This document shows positions 9,084 to 19,276 of a stretch of 64,000 nt of DNA, piece by piece. A model generated the notes under the pieces. It was given only the letters and a program-made list of their open reading frames with translations. It was not told the DNA's origin and ran no database searches. The DNA is taken from NCBI RefSeq assembly GCF_000264315.1, contig NZ_AJXU01000015.1, positions 37,319 to 101,318 of the forward strand, given 5' to 3'. Every line of letters begins with the position of its first letter. Positions within the stretch are counted from its first letter, which is position 1. The translations under genes were made by a program, and so were the position numbers. The stretch comes from Rhodanobacter fulvus Jip2 (lineage in GTDB: Bacteria; Pseudomonadota; Gammaproteobacteria; Xanthomonadales; Rhodanobacteraceae).

Positions 9084-9536
9084 TCAATGCTGGCTGTTGT
9101 ATCCCGGCAACACGCAGGCGTCGACCACCTGCTTCCGCGCCGCTTTGTCCTCGGGCGCGTTGAACGGCACGATGTAATAGGTGGATATCGGCTCGGCGTT
9201 GCGATTGGTCAGCGACGGCCCGTAGCGGAAATTGGCGACCGCGTTGAGAGCCATCGGGCCCAGGTCACTCTTGGGAATCAGCTTGACCAGGGTCACATCA
9301 AACGGCACGCCGTCCGAGCCGACCGTGTAGGTCACGGCGGCACAGCCGGGCTTGTCGAGGTTCAGCCCGCTGTTCGGTGCATCCAGCTTGATCTGCGTAT
9401 TGAGCAGGAGCCAGTAGCGGTAAAGATTCTGCGGATCGAGCTTGCGCATCTGCGTCTGCGCCAGCAACGGTACCGAGAACAGCGCCATCAGTACGGGCAG
9501 CACGATGGTCAGGGACGGGCGGAACGACGATTTCAT
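9084..9536 (-). CDS. Secreted TonB-C-like domain protein, function unknown
   Basis: A 150-residue precursor starting at the ATG at 9536 with a signal peptide (LTIVLPVLMALFSVPLLAQ). The mature part contains a segment resembling the TonB C-terminal fold: CAAVTYTVGSDGVPFDVTLV followed by ALNAVANFRYGPS, the pattern seen in energy-transducer-like proteins where a short strand-helix-strand binds TonB boxes or peptidoglycan. There is no membrane anchor or proline-rich linker, so it is not a classical TonB; it is probably periplasmic. It sits between fba and pyk on the same strand but has no obvious glycolytic role. Confidence 0.7.
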   Translation of the reverse strand: MKSSFRPSLTIVLPVLMALFSVPLLAQTQMRKLDPQNLYRYWLLLNTQIKLDAPNSGLNLDKPGCAAVTYTVGSDGVPFDVTLVKLIPKSDLGPMALNAVANFRYGPSLTNRNAEPISTYYIVPFNAPEDKAARKQVVDACVLPGYNSQH

Positions 9537-9607
9537 GACAGCCTCCGGGGATGCAACCGCATGCCCGCAGTGTAGCTGCGGGCATGTGTAGAAATCGCAC
9601 TGGGTCG

Positions 9608-11080
9608 TTACAGGTCGCGCAGGCTTTCCACCATGCCGCCGGTACCGACCGCCAGCAGCTTCAGCGTGTTGGTGCCACCGCCACGACCGACATGGTCGCC
9701 GTGGGTGACCACCACGCGATCGCCCTCGCTGAGCTTGCCCTGGTCGAACAGCAACTGCACGGCGGCGCGGGCGGAGGCCGCCAGGTTCTGGCCGGCATGG
9801 TTGAATTCCACCGGCTTCACGTCGCGCAATACCAGCATGCGACGGCGCGCATCGTCGAACGGCGACAACGCGTAGATCGGCACCGAGGTGCGGTAGCGCG
9901 ACAGCCACTGCGCGGTGGCGCCCGACTCGGTCAGCGCGATGATCGCGCGCACGCCCAGCTGCTTGGCCACCAGCATCGCCGCCAGCGCAATGGCCTGATC
10001 GGTGCGATCGAGGCGGTGACCGGCGGTGGTGAGGTCGTCCTTGGGTTCGAACTGGCGCTCGGCGCCCAGGCAGATGCGCACCATCGCCTGAACGGCCTTG
10101 TCCGGATGCGCGCCCGCGGCGGTTTCCTGCGACAGCATCACCGCATCGGTGCCGTCGATCACCGCGTTGGCCACGTCCAGCACCTCGGCGCGGGTGGGGA
10201 TCGGCGCATAAACCATCGACTGCAGCATCTGCGTGGCGGTGATCACCGAGCGGTTGCGCTGCACCGACTCACGGATGATCTTCTTCTGCAAACCAGGCAG
10301 CTCGGCGTCGCCGATTTCCACGCCCAGGTCGCCGCGCGCCACCATCACCACGTCGGAGGCGTCGATGATCTCGCCCAGCACCGGAATCGCGTCGGCACGC
10401 TCGATCTTGGCCACCAGCGAGGCGTTGCCACCCGCCTCGTGCAGCAGGCGACGCGCCTGATGCATGTCGTCGGCCGAACGCACGAAGGACACGGCCAGGA
10501 AATCGGCGCCGATCTCGGCGGCCAGCTTGATGTCGGCCTTGTCCTTGTCCGACAGCGCCGTCACCGACAGCCCGCCGCCCTGGCGATTGAGTCCCTTGCG
10601 GTCGGACAGGCGGCCGCCGATCAACACCTGGCAACGCACTTCGGCGCCCACCACTTCCAGCACCGTCAAAGCCAGCAGGCCGTCGTCCAGCAACAGCACG
10701 TCGCCGGCATGCACATCATTGGGAAGTCCGTAGTAGCTGACGCCGACGCGCTGGTCGTTGCCGGCAGGTGCGTCGGGGCGGCAATCCAGCACGAAGGACG
10801 CGCCGTTGACCAGTTCGATCGGGCCGTTGGCGAATTTCTCGATACGGATCTTGGGGCCTTGCAGATCGGCCAGGATGCCGACCTCGCGACCGGCGCTGGC
10901 GGCAGCGACGCGAACCGCGGCGGCGCGTGCGCGATGGTCGTCGGGCTGACCATGGGAAAGGTTGAGTCGAACCACGTCCACGCCATCGGCGATGATCTGT
11001 TCGAGCATGCCTGGAGCATCGGTGGCGGGGCCGAGCGTGGCGACGATTCGGGTGCGGCGGGATTGGGGTTCGGTAGTCAT
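9608..11080 (-). CDS. pyk: Pyruvate kinase
   Basis: Converts phosphoenolpyruvate and ADP to pyruvate and ATP; cytoplasm. It has 490 residues, similar to E. coli PykA. Diagnostic segments are RTRIVATLGPATDAPGM at the start, VRLNLSHG, ILADLQGPKIR, the active-site region SLVAKIERADAIPVLGEII with the catalytic lysine, MVARGDLGVEIG, and ITATQMLQSM. It reads in the same direction as fba with a 71-base gap after the TonB-C-like gene. The phosphoglycerate kinase gene, often next to pyk and fba in this order, is not in the window. Confidence 0.96.
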   Translation of the reverse strand: MTTEPQSRRTRIVATLGPATDAPGMLEQIIADGVDVVRLNLSHGQPDDHRARAAAVRVAAASAGREVGILADLQGPKIRIEKFANGPIELVNGASFVLDCRPDAPAGNDQRVGVSYYGLPNDVHAGDVLLLDDGLLALTVLEVVGAEVRCQVLIGGRLSDRKGLNRQGGGLSVTALSDKDKADIKLAAEIGADFLAVSFVRSADDMHQARRLLHEAGGNASLVAKIERADAIPVLGEIIDASDVVMVARGDLGVEIGDAELPGLQKKIIRESVQRNRSVITATQMLQSMVYAPIPTRAEVLDVANAVIDGTDAVMLSQETAAGAHPDKAVQAMVRICLGAERQFEPKDDLTTAGHRLDRTDQAIALAAMLVAKQLGVRAIIALTESGATAQWLSRYRTSVPIYALSPFDDARRRMLVLRDVKPVEFNHAGQNLAASARAAVQLLFDQGKLSEGDRVVVTHGDHVGRGGGTNTLKLLAVGTGGMVESLRDL

Positions 11081-11113
11081 CGATTCAGATTACCAGAACT
11101 CTTCGTCCCCATA

Positions 11114-11956
11114 TCAATGCTCGTGCGCATGTTGCGTGACGACGTCACCCAGGTGACGGTTCAACACCTCGGCCAGGCGCCTTCCCGCCACGCGCAAACG
11201 CCGTTCGGCAAGCGGGAGGCTCCTGTCCACATAGGCCGACCCGATTCGCCGTCTGGATGGATAGAAGTCCATCGCGGCGGTGAGCCGGCACGACTCCTCG
11301 GCCCACTGCGCGTACGGGTTGTCCAGCGGAGCGATCGGCCGCGGCAAGGTCACCAGCGGCCGCGAATCCAGCAGATTGGCGTAATCCCTCCAGCGCAGAT
11401 GGCGCGTACCCAGCAGGCCCGAATCCCACACCTTGTGCAGGTTGCTGCCCTTGCTCTCGAACTGCACCTGATACCGGTTGCCACCGCGGTCCGGTCGGTA
11501 ACCGGCGTGCAGCGGCTGGTGCACGTCACCCACCAGATGCACCACGAACTTCAACGCTTCGCGACGCACCGCATCGGGCTGCGAACGATCGCCCAGCACC
11601 TGCACCTCCCGCGCCAGCGCGGCCACCACGCACTCGCCCTTCGGGCAATCGCGCGGCGCCACATAATTGCAGCGGTCACTGGAAAAATTGATGTAGTGCC
11701 AGCGGCTTGTGCGTTTCCACACCCCCTGCAGCGCGGGGTCGTTGCGGACCTGGTCGGGCCAGTTGGCCACATCGGCCAGGCGCGTGGTGTGCTCCGGTGC
11801 CAACAGCCGCTCCACTTCCCTTTCGGCCGCGGGACTCAGCTGGCGTTGCGCCAGTTCGGCCACCACGCTGTGTCCCAGCGGCCCCCATGCCCGGGCGGAT
11901 GGCGCGACCAGGAGCATGGCCGACGCCAGCAGGAGGGACAGCCTTGTAAGCGACAT
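11114..11956 (-). CDS. S1/P1 family zinc nuclease, secreted
   Basis: Predicted exported nuclease of the S1/P1 family, cutting single-stranded nucleic acid with three zinc ions. The 280-residue precursor has a signal peptide whose cleavage after PSARA would leave Trp as the mature first residue (WGPLGHSVVAELAQRQLSP); in this family the N-terminal Trp amine and carbonyl bind zinc, so the fit is strong. Further ligand motifs visible are VANWPDQVR, RWHYIN, HLVGDVHQPLHAG and NLHKVWDSGLL. The ATG at 11956 has only a weak ribosome site, and a GTG two codons upstream is possible. It probably scavenges nucleotides or phosphate outside the cytoplasm; its place between pyk and gapA looks incidental. Confidence 0.9.
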   Translation of the reverse strand: MSLTRLSLLLASAMLLVAPSARAWGPLGHSVVAELAQRQLSPAAEREVERLLAPEHTTRLADVANWPDQVRNDPALQGVWKRTSRWHYINFSSDRCNYVAPRDCPKGECVVAALAREVQVLGDRSQPDAVRREALKFVVHLVGDVHQPLHAGYRPDRGGNRYQVQFESKGSNLHKVWDSGLLGTRHLRWRDYANLLDSRPLVTLPRPIAPLDNPYAQWAEESCRLTAAMDFYPSRRRIGSAYVDRSLPLAERRLRVAGRRLAEVLNRHLGDVVTQHAHEH

Positions 11957-12031
11957 CACGTGCACTCGCGCAAACGCGGAAGTCTGCCACAAGCCGAATC
12001 CTCCTCCGCAGGAACAGCGCTTTCATTGTAA

Positions 12032-13105
<1,074 letters not shown>

Positions 13106-13114
13106 GACATTCCG

Positions 13115-13186
13115 GTGGGAGCGGCTTAAGCCGCGATGCTCTTCCGTTTCGTGGCGGGAAAGCATCGCGACTGAAGTCGCTCCCAC
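13115..13186. repeat. REP-type inverted repeat after gapA
   Basis: The left arm GTGGGAGCGGCTTAAGCCGC and right arm GCGACTGAAGTCGCTCCCAC face each other. The two arms belong to different subtypes (GGCTT.AGCC against GACT..AGTC), so this copy is a hybrid doublet. The flanks TCCG and CGGA extend the pairing to 13111-13190. Confidence 0.85.
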
Positions 13187-13201
13187 CGGAAATACCGCTG
13201 C

Positions 13202-13240
13202 TGAAAGAAAAAGCCGGGCAATGCCCGGCTTTTTCTTTCA
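13202..13240. terminator. Bidirectional terminator between gapA and fdxA
   Basis: A perfect 19-base inverted repeat with a one-base centre: GAAAGAAAAAGCCGGGCA and its complement. It has T-rich flanks in both directions. Its last three bases are the fdxA stop codon. Confidence 0.92.
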
Positions 13241-13561
13241 ACGTTGCAGCAGCGGCAACTTGTCCGGCACGCCATCCCACTTGGCGGCGTCTTCCATCGC
13301 GGGGATCTTGCTGGTCAGCACCGGCCACTCGCGCGCCAGTTCCGCGTTGATGGCGAGAAAACCTTCCTGCCCGGCAGGCACGTCCAGCTCGGGGAAGATC
13401 GCGCCCACCGGGCATTCCTCCACGCACAGGGTGCAGTCGATGCACTCGTCCGGATCGATCACCAGAAAATTCGGCCCGGCGTGGAAACAATCCACCGGAC
13501 ACACCTCCACGCAATCGGTGTGTTTGCAATTGATGCAATTTTCGGTGACTACATGCGTCAT
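13238..13561 (-). CDS. fdxA: Seven-iron ferredoxin
   Basis: Small cytoplasmic electron carrier with one [3Fe-4S] and one [4Fe-4S] cluster, 107 residues as in the FdxA family. Cluster cysteines are visible at 9, 12, 17 and 21 ([17 protein letters not shown]) and 40, 43, 46 and 50 ([12 protein letters not shown]). The C-terminal extension of about 50 residues ([20 protein letters not shown]) is typical of FdxA. It is divergent from the azurin gene across 140 bases. Its partner reductase is not in the window. Confidence 0.95.
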   Translation of the reverse strand: MTHVVTENCINCKHTDCVEVCPVDCFHAGPNFLVIDPDECIDCTLCVEECPVGAIFPELDVPAGQEGFLAINAELAREWPVLTSKIPAMEDAAKWDGVPDKLPLLQR

Positions 13562-13701
13562 CAGGTTTACCTCATCTGGCAGCGACAGTGTCGCGTACGG
13601 CTTGCCGCACGGCGATGATCCAGGTCAGTGCCGACGCCTGCGCGGCGGGGGCACAATCGGCCTGCAGTTTATCCATGTCCCCTCTGCCGGAGTAATTCCC
13701 C

Positions 13702-14148
13702 ATGCGCAAGTTGATCGCGATCGCCCTGCTCGGCCTGTTGTCCACTCCGCTGATGGCCGCCGAATGCGCCACCACCGTCGAAGCCAACGACGCCATGCAG
13801 TTCAACGTCAAAACCATCACCGTGCCGAAGACCTGCAAGACGTTCGCCGTGACGCTCAAGCACACCGGCAAGCTGCCCGTCACCGCGATGGGCCACAACT
13901 GGGTGCTGGCACACAGTGCCGACGAATCGGGCGTCATCGCCGACGGCATGAAGGCCGGCGCGGCCAACAGCTACGAGAAGCCCGGCGACGCCCGCATCAT
14001 TGCCCACACCAAGCTGATCGGTGGCGGCCAGTCCGACACAGCCACCCTCAACGTGTCGAAGCTCAAGGCCGGTGAGCAGTACGCCTACTTCTGCACCTTC
14101 CCTGGCCATGCCGCGCTGATGAAGGGCACCTTGAGCCTGAGCAAGTAA
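13702..14148 (+). CDS. azu: Azurin (type 1 blue copper protein)
   Basis: Periplasmic single-copper electron carrier, used in denitrification and other respiratory chains. The 148-residue precursor has a signal peptide ending PLMAA before [19 protein letters not shown]. Copper ligands are in place: His65 in MGHNWVL, then Cys131, His136 and Met140 in [12 protein letters not shown], matching azurin positions 46, 112, 117 and 121 within one residue after removal of the signal. The ATG at 13702 follows CCGGAG. A terminator follows directly. I see no FNR-type box in the 140 bases upstream. Confidence 0.97.
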   Translation: MRKLIAIALLGLLSTPLMAAECATTVEANDAMQFNVKTITVPKTCKTFAVTLKHTGKLPVTAMGHNWVLAHSADESGVIADGMKAGAANSYEKPGDARIIAHTKLIGGGQSDTATLNVSKLKAGEQYAYFCTFPGHAALMKGTLSLSK

Positions 14149-14176
14149 GCTCGACACAAGTACCAAGCCTTCATCC

Positions 14177-14201
14177 GGGCGCGCGGTTCTGCCGCGCGCC
14201 C
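14177..14201 (+). terminator. Hairpin terminator after azurin
   Basis: Ten-base GC-only arms GGGCGCGCGG and CCGCGCGCCC surround a 5-base loop and are followed by TTCATTT. Confidence 0.8.
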
Positions 14202-14223
14202 TTCATTTCAAGTCTCGAATCGC

Positions 14224-14631
14224 ATGAATTCATCTGCCGCACTGGACGAACCCCTCCTGGCCACGTTGGTCGACCATTTCTACGAAAAGGTGCGACGCGA
14301 CCCGGACATCGGCCCGATATTCAACGCCGCCGTGGAGGACTGGGATGAACACAAACGCCTGCTGACCTCGTTCTGGGCGTCGGTGGCGTTGCGTGCGGGC
14401 AGCTATCGCGGCAACCCGATGGCGGCGCACCGGCCGCACCCGATCCAGGCGCGGCACTTCGACCGCTGGCTTGAGCTGTGGCAGGAAACCTGCGGCGAGG
14501 AACTCGACGAGGCGAATGCCGCGCAGATGCTGGACTATGCGCAGCGCATCGGACGCAGCCTGAAGTTCGGCCTTGGCCTGCATCCGGAAGGGCACGCTTT
14601 TGGCGCGCCGGTGGTGGGCACCGGCCGCTGA
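14224..14631 (+). CDS. Group III truncated haemoglobin
   Basis: Small haem protein of the 2-on-2 globin fold, group III; in other bacteria these are linked to nitric oxide or peroxide handling, but the role is not settled. It has 135 residues. Family features are LVDHFYEKVRRDPDIGPIFN, the helix with the conserved Trp and His (DWDEHKRLLTSFW), SYRGNPMAAH, and the proximal histidine region ARHFDRWLELWQETC. The ATG at 14224 starts shortly after the azurin terminator. Its neighbourhood of azurin, ferredoxin and thiol peroxidase suggests nitrosative or oxidative stress physiology. Confidence 0.88.
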   Translation: MNSSAALDEPLLATLVDHFYEKVRRDPDIGPIFNAAVEDWDEHKRLLTSFWASVALRAGSYRGNPMAAHRPHPIQARHFDRWLELWQETCGEELDEANAAQMLDYAQRIGRSLKFGLGLHPEGHAFGAPVVGTGR

Positions 14632-14657
14632 GGGCGGCTCATCCCCGAGAGATATTT

Positions 14658-14749
14658 GTGGGAGCGACTTCAGTCGCGATGCTTCTTCCTTTGAGGCCCG
14701 TTGTTTGGGAACCCACAAGCCAGAGCATCGCGACTGAAGTCGCTCCCAC
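14658..14749. repeat. REP-type inverted repeat between globin gene and tpx
   Basis: Arms GTGGGAGCGACTTCAGTCGC and GCGACTGAAGTCGCTCCCAC are separated by about 50 bases, the longest spacer of the six doublets in this window. It lies between convergent genes. Confidence 0.85.
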
Positions 14750-14772
14750 AAGTCGCTTCTACAGCTATTCGA

Positions 14773-15273
14773 TCACGCCAGTGCGGCGAGTGCGGCGTCG
14801 TAGTTCGGCTCGTTGCCGATCTCGCCGACGAGTTCTGCGTGCAGCACCTTGTCGTGCTCGTCGAGCACCACCACGGCACGCGCGGCCAGGCCGGCCAGCG
14901 GGCCTTCGGCGATCGCCACGCCGTAGTCATTGAGGAACTGGCGACCGCGCATCAGCGACAGGTTGACCACCTTGTCCAGACCCTCGGCGCCGCAGAAGCG
15001 TGCCTGCGCGAACGGCAGGTCGGCCGAGATGCACAGCACCACGGCGTTGTCGAGCTTGCTGGCCGATTCGTTGAAGTGGCGCACCGAAGCCGCGCAGGTC
15101 GGCGTATCGACGCTGGGGAAGATGTTGAGCACCTTGCGCTTGCCGGCGAAGCTCGCCAGCGTGGCATCGGCAAGGTCACCCGCTACCAGGGTGAATGCCG
15201 GTGCGGCGGATCCCGCGGCGGGAAACTGGCCATTGACGCTGATCGGCTTGCCATGAAAGGTGACGTTGGACAT
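14773..15273 (-). CDS. tpx: Thiol peroxidase (atypical 2-Cys peroxiredoxin)
   Basis: Reduces hydroperoxides using thioredoxin. It has 166 residues, the family length. The peroxidatic cysteine Cys60 lies in [15 protein letters not shown] and the resolving cysteine Cys94 in [12 protein letters not shown], spacing typical of Tpx. The start [18 protein letters not shown] and the GAGCTTC ribosome site support the ATG at 15273. The gene is 25 bases downstream of a CopD-like membrane protein gene on the same strand, so the two may be co-transcribed. Confidence 0.96.
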   Translation of the reverse strand: MSNVTFHGKPISVNGQFPAAGSAAPAFTLVAGDLADATLASFAGKRKVLNIFPSVDTPTCAASVRHFNESASKLDNAVVLCISADLPFAQARFCGAEGLDKVVNLSLMRGRQFLNDYGVAIAEGPLAGLAARAVVVLDEHDKVLHAELVGEIGNEPNYDAALAALA

Positions 15274-15298
15274 GTGAAGCTCCTGGGGGAATGAATCG

Positions 15299-15736
15299 TT
15301 ACAAGTAGAACATGGTCTTGGCGAGAAACACGATGCCGACCATCAATGCCAGCACCACGCGGTGCGTGTGCTTGAAGCGGCATACGTCCATCTTTCCATG
15401 GCGCATCGCCCACATCGCATTGACGAACACGCCCAGCACGGCGAACGCCAGCACCACCTTCAGCAGCAGCCAGTTGCCGAAGCGCGAACCCACGCAGGCA
15501 AAGCCGTCACAGCGGATATCGAACAGCACGCCACCGCTGACGAAAAGCAGGATCACCACCACCGGCATGAAGCGCCGCACCCGCGCCATCACCGCCTGCT
15601 CGATGCGTTGCATGGTGGCCGTATCGAACCGCTTGTGCAGCGCCTCGACCACCAGCACCTCAAACGCCACCGCGCCCACGAAGACAATGGCGCAGGCCAG
15701 GTGGAGCAGAACGATCCAGGGATACCAGGCAGACAT
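15299..15736 (-). CDS. CopD-family integral membrane protein
   Basis: Predicted inner-membrane protein of 145 residues with four hydrophobic segments: about 4-26 ([20 protein letters not shown]), 53-71, 85-105 and 120-143. An early-membrane His ([13 protein letters not shown]) and a C-terminal His ([12 protein letters not shown]) resemble the CopD/YqhA-like families, some of which bind haem or copper. The ATG at 15736 ([10 protein letters not shown]) is preferred to the longer frame from 15784, whose extra 16 residues are polar and unlike the family. It lies immediately upstream of tpx. The substrate is unknown. Confidence 0.7.
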   Translation of the reverse strand: MSAWYPWIVLLHLACAIVFVGAVAFEVLVVEALHKRFDTATMQRIEQAVMARVRRFMPVVVILLFVSGGVLFDIRCDGFACVGSRFGNWLLLKVVLAFAVLGVFVNAMWAMRHGKMDVCRFKHTHRVVLALMVGIVFLAKTMFYL

Positions 15737-15938
15737 GGAAGCACCAGCAGCGCGCGACGAGGCCACCACTATCTGCCGCTCCACTGATAGCTGCCATGAC
15801 TTGCATCAGCCCTTGGCACGCCGCGTCGTGCCCATGGAACGGCCCGACCGCCCATGACCACTGGTAGATGACAGCCGTCGCTCGACTCTGCAACCATCGG
15901 ACTCTTTTTTTGGCGTCAGCGCCCGCACAGGAGCTTCC

Positions 15939-17603
15939 ATGTCCCAAGCCAGCCAGATTCGCCGCGAAGTGGGGCCATTCGCCCTGATGCTTACCGGCCT
16001 GGGCTCGATCATCGGTTCAGGCTGGCTGTTCGGGGCGTGGCGGGCGGCGCAGATTGCCGGGCCGGGCGCCATCTGGGCCTGGGTGATCGGCGCGGCGATC
16101 ATCATGACGGTGGCGCTGACCTACGCCGAACTGGGCGCGATGTTCCCCGAATCCGGCGGCATGGTGCGCTATGGCCATTATTCGCACGGTTCGCTGGTCG
16201 GTTTCATCGCGGCCTGGGCGAACTGGATCGCGATCGTCTCGGTAATCTCGGTGGAAGCCGAGGCCTCGGCGCAGTACATGTCGTCGTGGAAGTGGCAGTG
16301 GGCCAAGGACCTGTACCACCAGATGCCGGGCGGCCACGGTGAGCTGAGCACCAATGGCCTGCTGATCGCGGCGGCGCTGGTAGTGATGTACTTCCTGTTC
16401 AACTTCTGGAGCGTGAAGCTGTTTGCGCGCTCGAACACGGCCATCACGCTGTTCAAGCTGGTGATCCCCGCGCTTACCGCGGTACTGCTGATCGCCAGCG
16501 GTTTCCATGCGGAGAACTTCGCCGTGGGCATCCACGGCGAACTGCATGAGACCGACTTCCCCTCCATCCTCACCGCAGTGGCGATCGCCGGCATCGTGTT
16601 CAGCTTCAACGGTTTCCAGAGCCCGGTGAACCTGGCCGGCGAAGCGCGCAACCCGGGCAGGAGCATTCCGTTCGCGATCGTCTGCTCGATCCTGCTGGCC
16701 ACGGTGGTCTACGTGTTGCTGCAGGTGGCGTTTATCGGCTCGGTGCCGCGCGAGATGCTGGCCAACGTGGGCTGGCACGGCATCAACTTCAGCTCGCCGT
16801 TTGCGGATCTGGCGATCATCCTGGGCATGCAGTGGCTGGCCACGCTGCTGTTCATCGACGCGGTGATCAGCCCCAGCGGTACCGGCATGACCTACACCGC
16901 CACCACCGCGCGCATGCTCTACGGCATGGAGCGCAACGGCACCTTGCCGAAGATCCTCGGTCGCGTGCATCCGAAGTGGGGCGTGCCGCGGCCGGCGATG
17001 TGGGTGAACCTGGCGGTGTCGTTCCTGTTCCTGTTCTTCTTCCGCGGCTGGGGTTCGCTGGCAGCGGTGATTTCGGTGGCCACCATCATTTCCTACCTCA
17101 CCGGCCCGGTCAGCGTGATGACGCTGCGCCGCACCGCGCCGGAGCTGCACCGCCCGCTGCGACTGGCCGGCCTGTCCGTGCTGGCCGGCGTCGCCTTCAT
17201 CATGTCCACCGAGCTTTTGTACTGGGCCAAGTGGCCGCTGACCGGCGAAATCATCCTGCTGATGGTGGTCGCGCTGCCGGTGTATTTCTATTACCAGGCC
17301 AAGGCCGGCTGGCACGATTTCGGTAGGCAGATGAAGGGCGCCTGGTGGCTGGTGTTCTACCTGCCCACGCTGGCGCTGGTCTCGTGGGCCGGCAGCACCA
17401 CGTTCGGCGGCAAGGGTTATTTGTCGTACGGCGTGGATCTGGGGGTGGTGGCGGTGATCGGCCTGGTGTTCTACCTGTGGGGCGTGAAGTCGGGCTGGCG
17501 CACGCCGTCGGTGGAGGCGGCGCAACTGGAAGCGCGCATCGATCCGGCCGCACCGCTGGTGCCGCCGGACGAGGAAACCGCCGAGCGCATTACCGGGCAC
17601 TGA
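15939..17603 (+). CDS. APC-family amino acid permease
   Basis: Proton-coupled amino acid transporter of the APC superfamily in the inner membrane, 554 residues, with about 12-14 hydrophobic segments. The first membrane helix region MLTGLGSIIGSGWLFGAW contains the GSIIGSG motif that binds the substrate backbone. The following segments EAEASAQYM, SFNGFQSPVNLAGEARNPGR and PSGTGMTYTATTARMLYGM are typical of the family. The ATG at 15939 lies behind ACAGGAGCTTCC. Substrate cannot be told from sequence alone. It is a single gene with its own terminator. Confidence 0.88.
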   Translation: MSQASQIRREVGPFALMLTGLGSIIGSGWLFGAWRAAQIAGPGAIWAWVIGAAIIMTVALTYAELGAMFPESGGMVRYGHYSHGSLVGFIAAWANWIAIVSVISVEAEASAQYMSSWKWQWAKDLYHQMPGGHGELSTNGLLIAAALVVMYFLFNFWSVKLFARSNTAITLFKLVIPALTAVLLIASGFHAENFAVGIHGELHETDFPSILTAVAIAGIVFSFNGFQSPVNLAGEARNPGRSIPFAIVCSILLATVVYVLLQVAFIGSVPREMLANVGWHGINFSSPFADLAIILGMQWLATLLFIDAVISPSGTGMTYTATTARMLYGMERNGTLPKILGRVHPKWGVPRPAMWVNLAVSFLFLFFFRGWGSLAAVISVATIISYLTGPVSVMTLRRTAPELHRPLRLAGLSVLAGVAFIMSTELLYWAKWPLTGEIILLMVVALPVYFYYQAKAGWHDFGRQMKGAWWLVFYLPTLALVSWAGSTTFGGKGYLSYGVDLGVVAVIGLVFYLWGVKSGWRTPSVEAAQLEARIDPAAPLVPPDEETAERITGH

Positions 17604-17626
17604 TCCGCCCTGCCCTTGGCTTACGG

Positions 17627-17652
17627 ACGCGCGGCCATGGGCCGCGCGTTTT
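17627..17652 (+). terminator. Terminator of the APC permease gene
   Basis: Ten-base arms ACGCGCGGCC and GGCCGCGCGT with an ATG loop are followed by TTTCGTT on the plus strand. No T-run is present in the opposite direction. Confidence 0.8.
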
Positions 17653-17655
17653 CGT

Positions 17656-19248
17656 TCAGCGTCCAGCGCCGGCTGTGCGCCGCGCATCGCCCAGCGACAG
17701 CAGCGCCAGCACCGCGGCCAGTACCAGGTAGGCACCGGCGAACTGCCACACGACATGCTGCAGCGGCGCATCCAGCAGCCACGGCAGATAGATGCCGCCG
17801 GAAAGCTCCACCGAGTGGATCACCCCGAACAGGCTGAGCGCCCCGCCCAGCAACAGGATCAGCGCGGCGCGCAGCGGGCGCGCATCGATCAGCGCCACCA
17901 CGAAACTGGCCCAGATCATCGAGGTGATGATGAAGCCGTTGCCCAGCACGGTGATCACCGCCAGCTCGGAAATGCCGTGCGTGCCGTCGTTGAACAGCTG
18001 CGCGAAATGCTCGGGTGAAACGTAGGCCGGATCGCTCAGCTTGATCGTCAGCATCCGCGCGATCGCCGGGAAGAAGCTGAACACTACCGCCGCCGCATAA
18101 CGCACCGGCGTGGCCTCGAACGCCTGTACGGTAATCCCGATCGCCACGAACACCAGGATCGGCGCCAGCACCGGCAGCGGCAGCAGTTCGACCAGGTTGG
18201 ACAGGTAGCCGAAGATGCCGCCCAGCCCGATCACGATGCCGGTCAGCAGCGTGTAGCCGCTGCGTGCGCCCATCGCCTTGTACGACGGCTGGCCGATGTA
18301 CGGCGTGGTCTGCGCCACGCCGCCGCAGAAGCCCGCGGCCAGCGTGGCCAGGGCTTCCACCAGCAAAATGTCGCGGGTGGAGTAGTCGTCGCCGGCGGCG
18401 CGCGCGCTCTCGGTGACGTTGATGCCGCCCACTACCATCAGCAGGCCGAACGGCAGGATCAGCGGCAGGTACGGCACGATGTACGCAAGCCCGTCCACCC
18501 ACTGCAGGGTCGGCCACGGCAGCGCGACGCGCCACTGCCACGCCGCTGGCGCGTGATAGCCCGCGCCCAGCCAGCCCAGCGGGCCGAGCACGTAGTACAG
18601 CAGCGCGCCGACCACGAACGCCACCAGTACGCCAGGCAGTCCGAACGGCATGCGCGCCTTGGCCACCAGCGCATACAGCACCACGCCAAGCCCGGCAAAA
18701 CCGACCACCGGCAGCTTGAGGATTTCCACCAGCGGCAGGAAGCCCATCAGCACCAGCGCGATGCCGGCGATCGAACCGAGCAGGCCGGCGCGCGGCACGT
18801 GCCGCTGCACCATCGCGCCGAAAAACGACAGCACGAATTTCAGCACGCCCATCACCACCAGCGAGGCCATGCCCAGCTGCCAGGTGGCGATCGCCGCCGC
18901 ATGTTCGTCCATGCCGCCCTGCTTGAAACCGAGAAACGCCGGACCCAGCACCAGCAGCGCCATGCCGATGGTGGTCGGCGCATCCAGCCCCAGCGGCATC
19001 GCCGTCACATCGTCGCGCCCGCTGCGCCGGGCCAGCCGCCGCGCCATCGCGGTATAGGCCAGGTTTCCCAGCAGCACGCCGAACGCGGTGCCGGGAAACA
19101 TGCGCAGAAACACGACATCGGCGGGAAAGCCGAAGATGCCAATCAGCGCCGCGGCGAGGAAAGCCATGATGGACAGGTTGTCCACCACCAGGCCGAGGAA
19201 GCCATTGAGGTCGCCGGGGGCGATCCAGCGGTTGCGCGTAGGGGTCAC
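17656..19248 (-). CDS. NCS2-family purine/xanthine permease-like protein
   Basis: Predicted inner-membrane transporter, 530 residues, with about 12-14 hydrophobic segments. It resembles the AzgA-like branch of the nucleobase:cation symporter-2 family: LRMFPGTAFGVLLGNLAYTA, TAMPLGLDAPTTIGMALLVL, and VGGINVTESARAAGDDYSTRDILLVEALAT are typical signatures. The ATG at 19248 is used; the ribosome site is weak. It ends only 4 bases from the convergent permease's terminator. Substrate may be a purine or related base, but this is family inference only. The DUF3574 lipoprotein gene lies 28 bases upstream on the same strand, so the two may be co-transcribed. Confidence 0.85.
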   Translation of the reverse strand: MTPTRNRWIAPGDLNGFLGLVVDNLSIMAFLAAALIGIFGFPADVVFLRMFPGTAFGVLLGNLAYTAMARRLARRSGRDDVTAMPLGLDAPTTIGMALLVLGPAFLGFKQGGMDEHAAAIATWQLGMASLVVMGVLKFVLSFFGAMVQRHVPRAGLLGSIAGIALVLMGFLPLVEILKLPVVGFAGLGVVLYALVAKARMPFGLPGVLVAFVVGALLYYVLGPLGWLGAGYHAPAAWQWRVALPWPTLQWVDGLAYIVPYLPLILPFGLLMVVGGINVTESARAAGDDYSTRDILLVEALATLAAGFCGGVAQTTPYIGQPSYKAMGARSGYTLLTGIVIGLGGIFGYLSNLVELLPLPVLAPILVFVAIGITVQAFEATPVRYAAAVVFSFFPAIARMLTIKLSDPAYVSPEHFAQLFNDGTHGISELAVITVLGNGFIITSMIWASFVVALIDARPLRAALILLLGGALSLFGVIHSVELSGGIYLPWLLDAPLQHVVWQFAGAYLVLAAVLALLSLGDARRTAGAGR

Positions 19249-19276
19249 GTGGGAAGCCTGTGGATGAGGGAGCGGT

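Noticed and set aside
9551..12031. 826-codon plus-strand frame spanning pyk and the S1/P1 nuclease
   Set aside because: It would run through two well-supported minus-strand genes and shows no domain; it is a GC-driven shadow.
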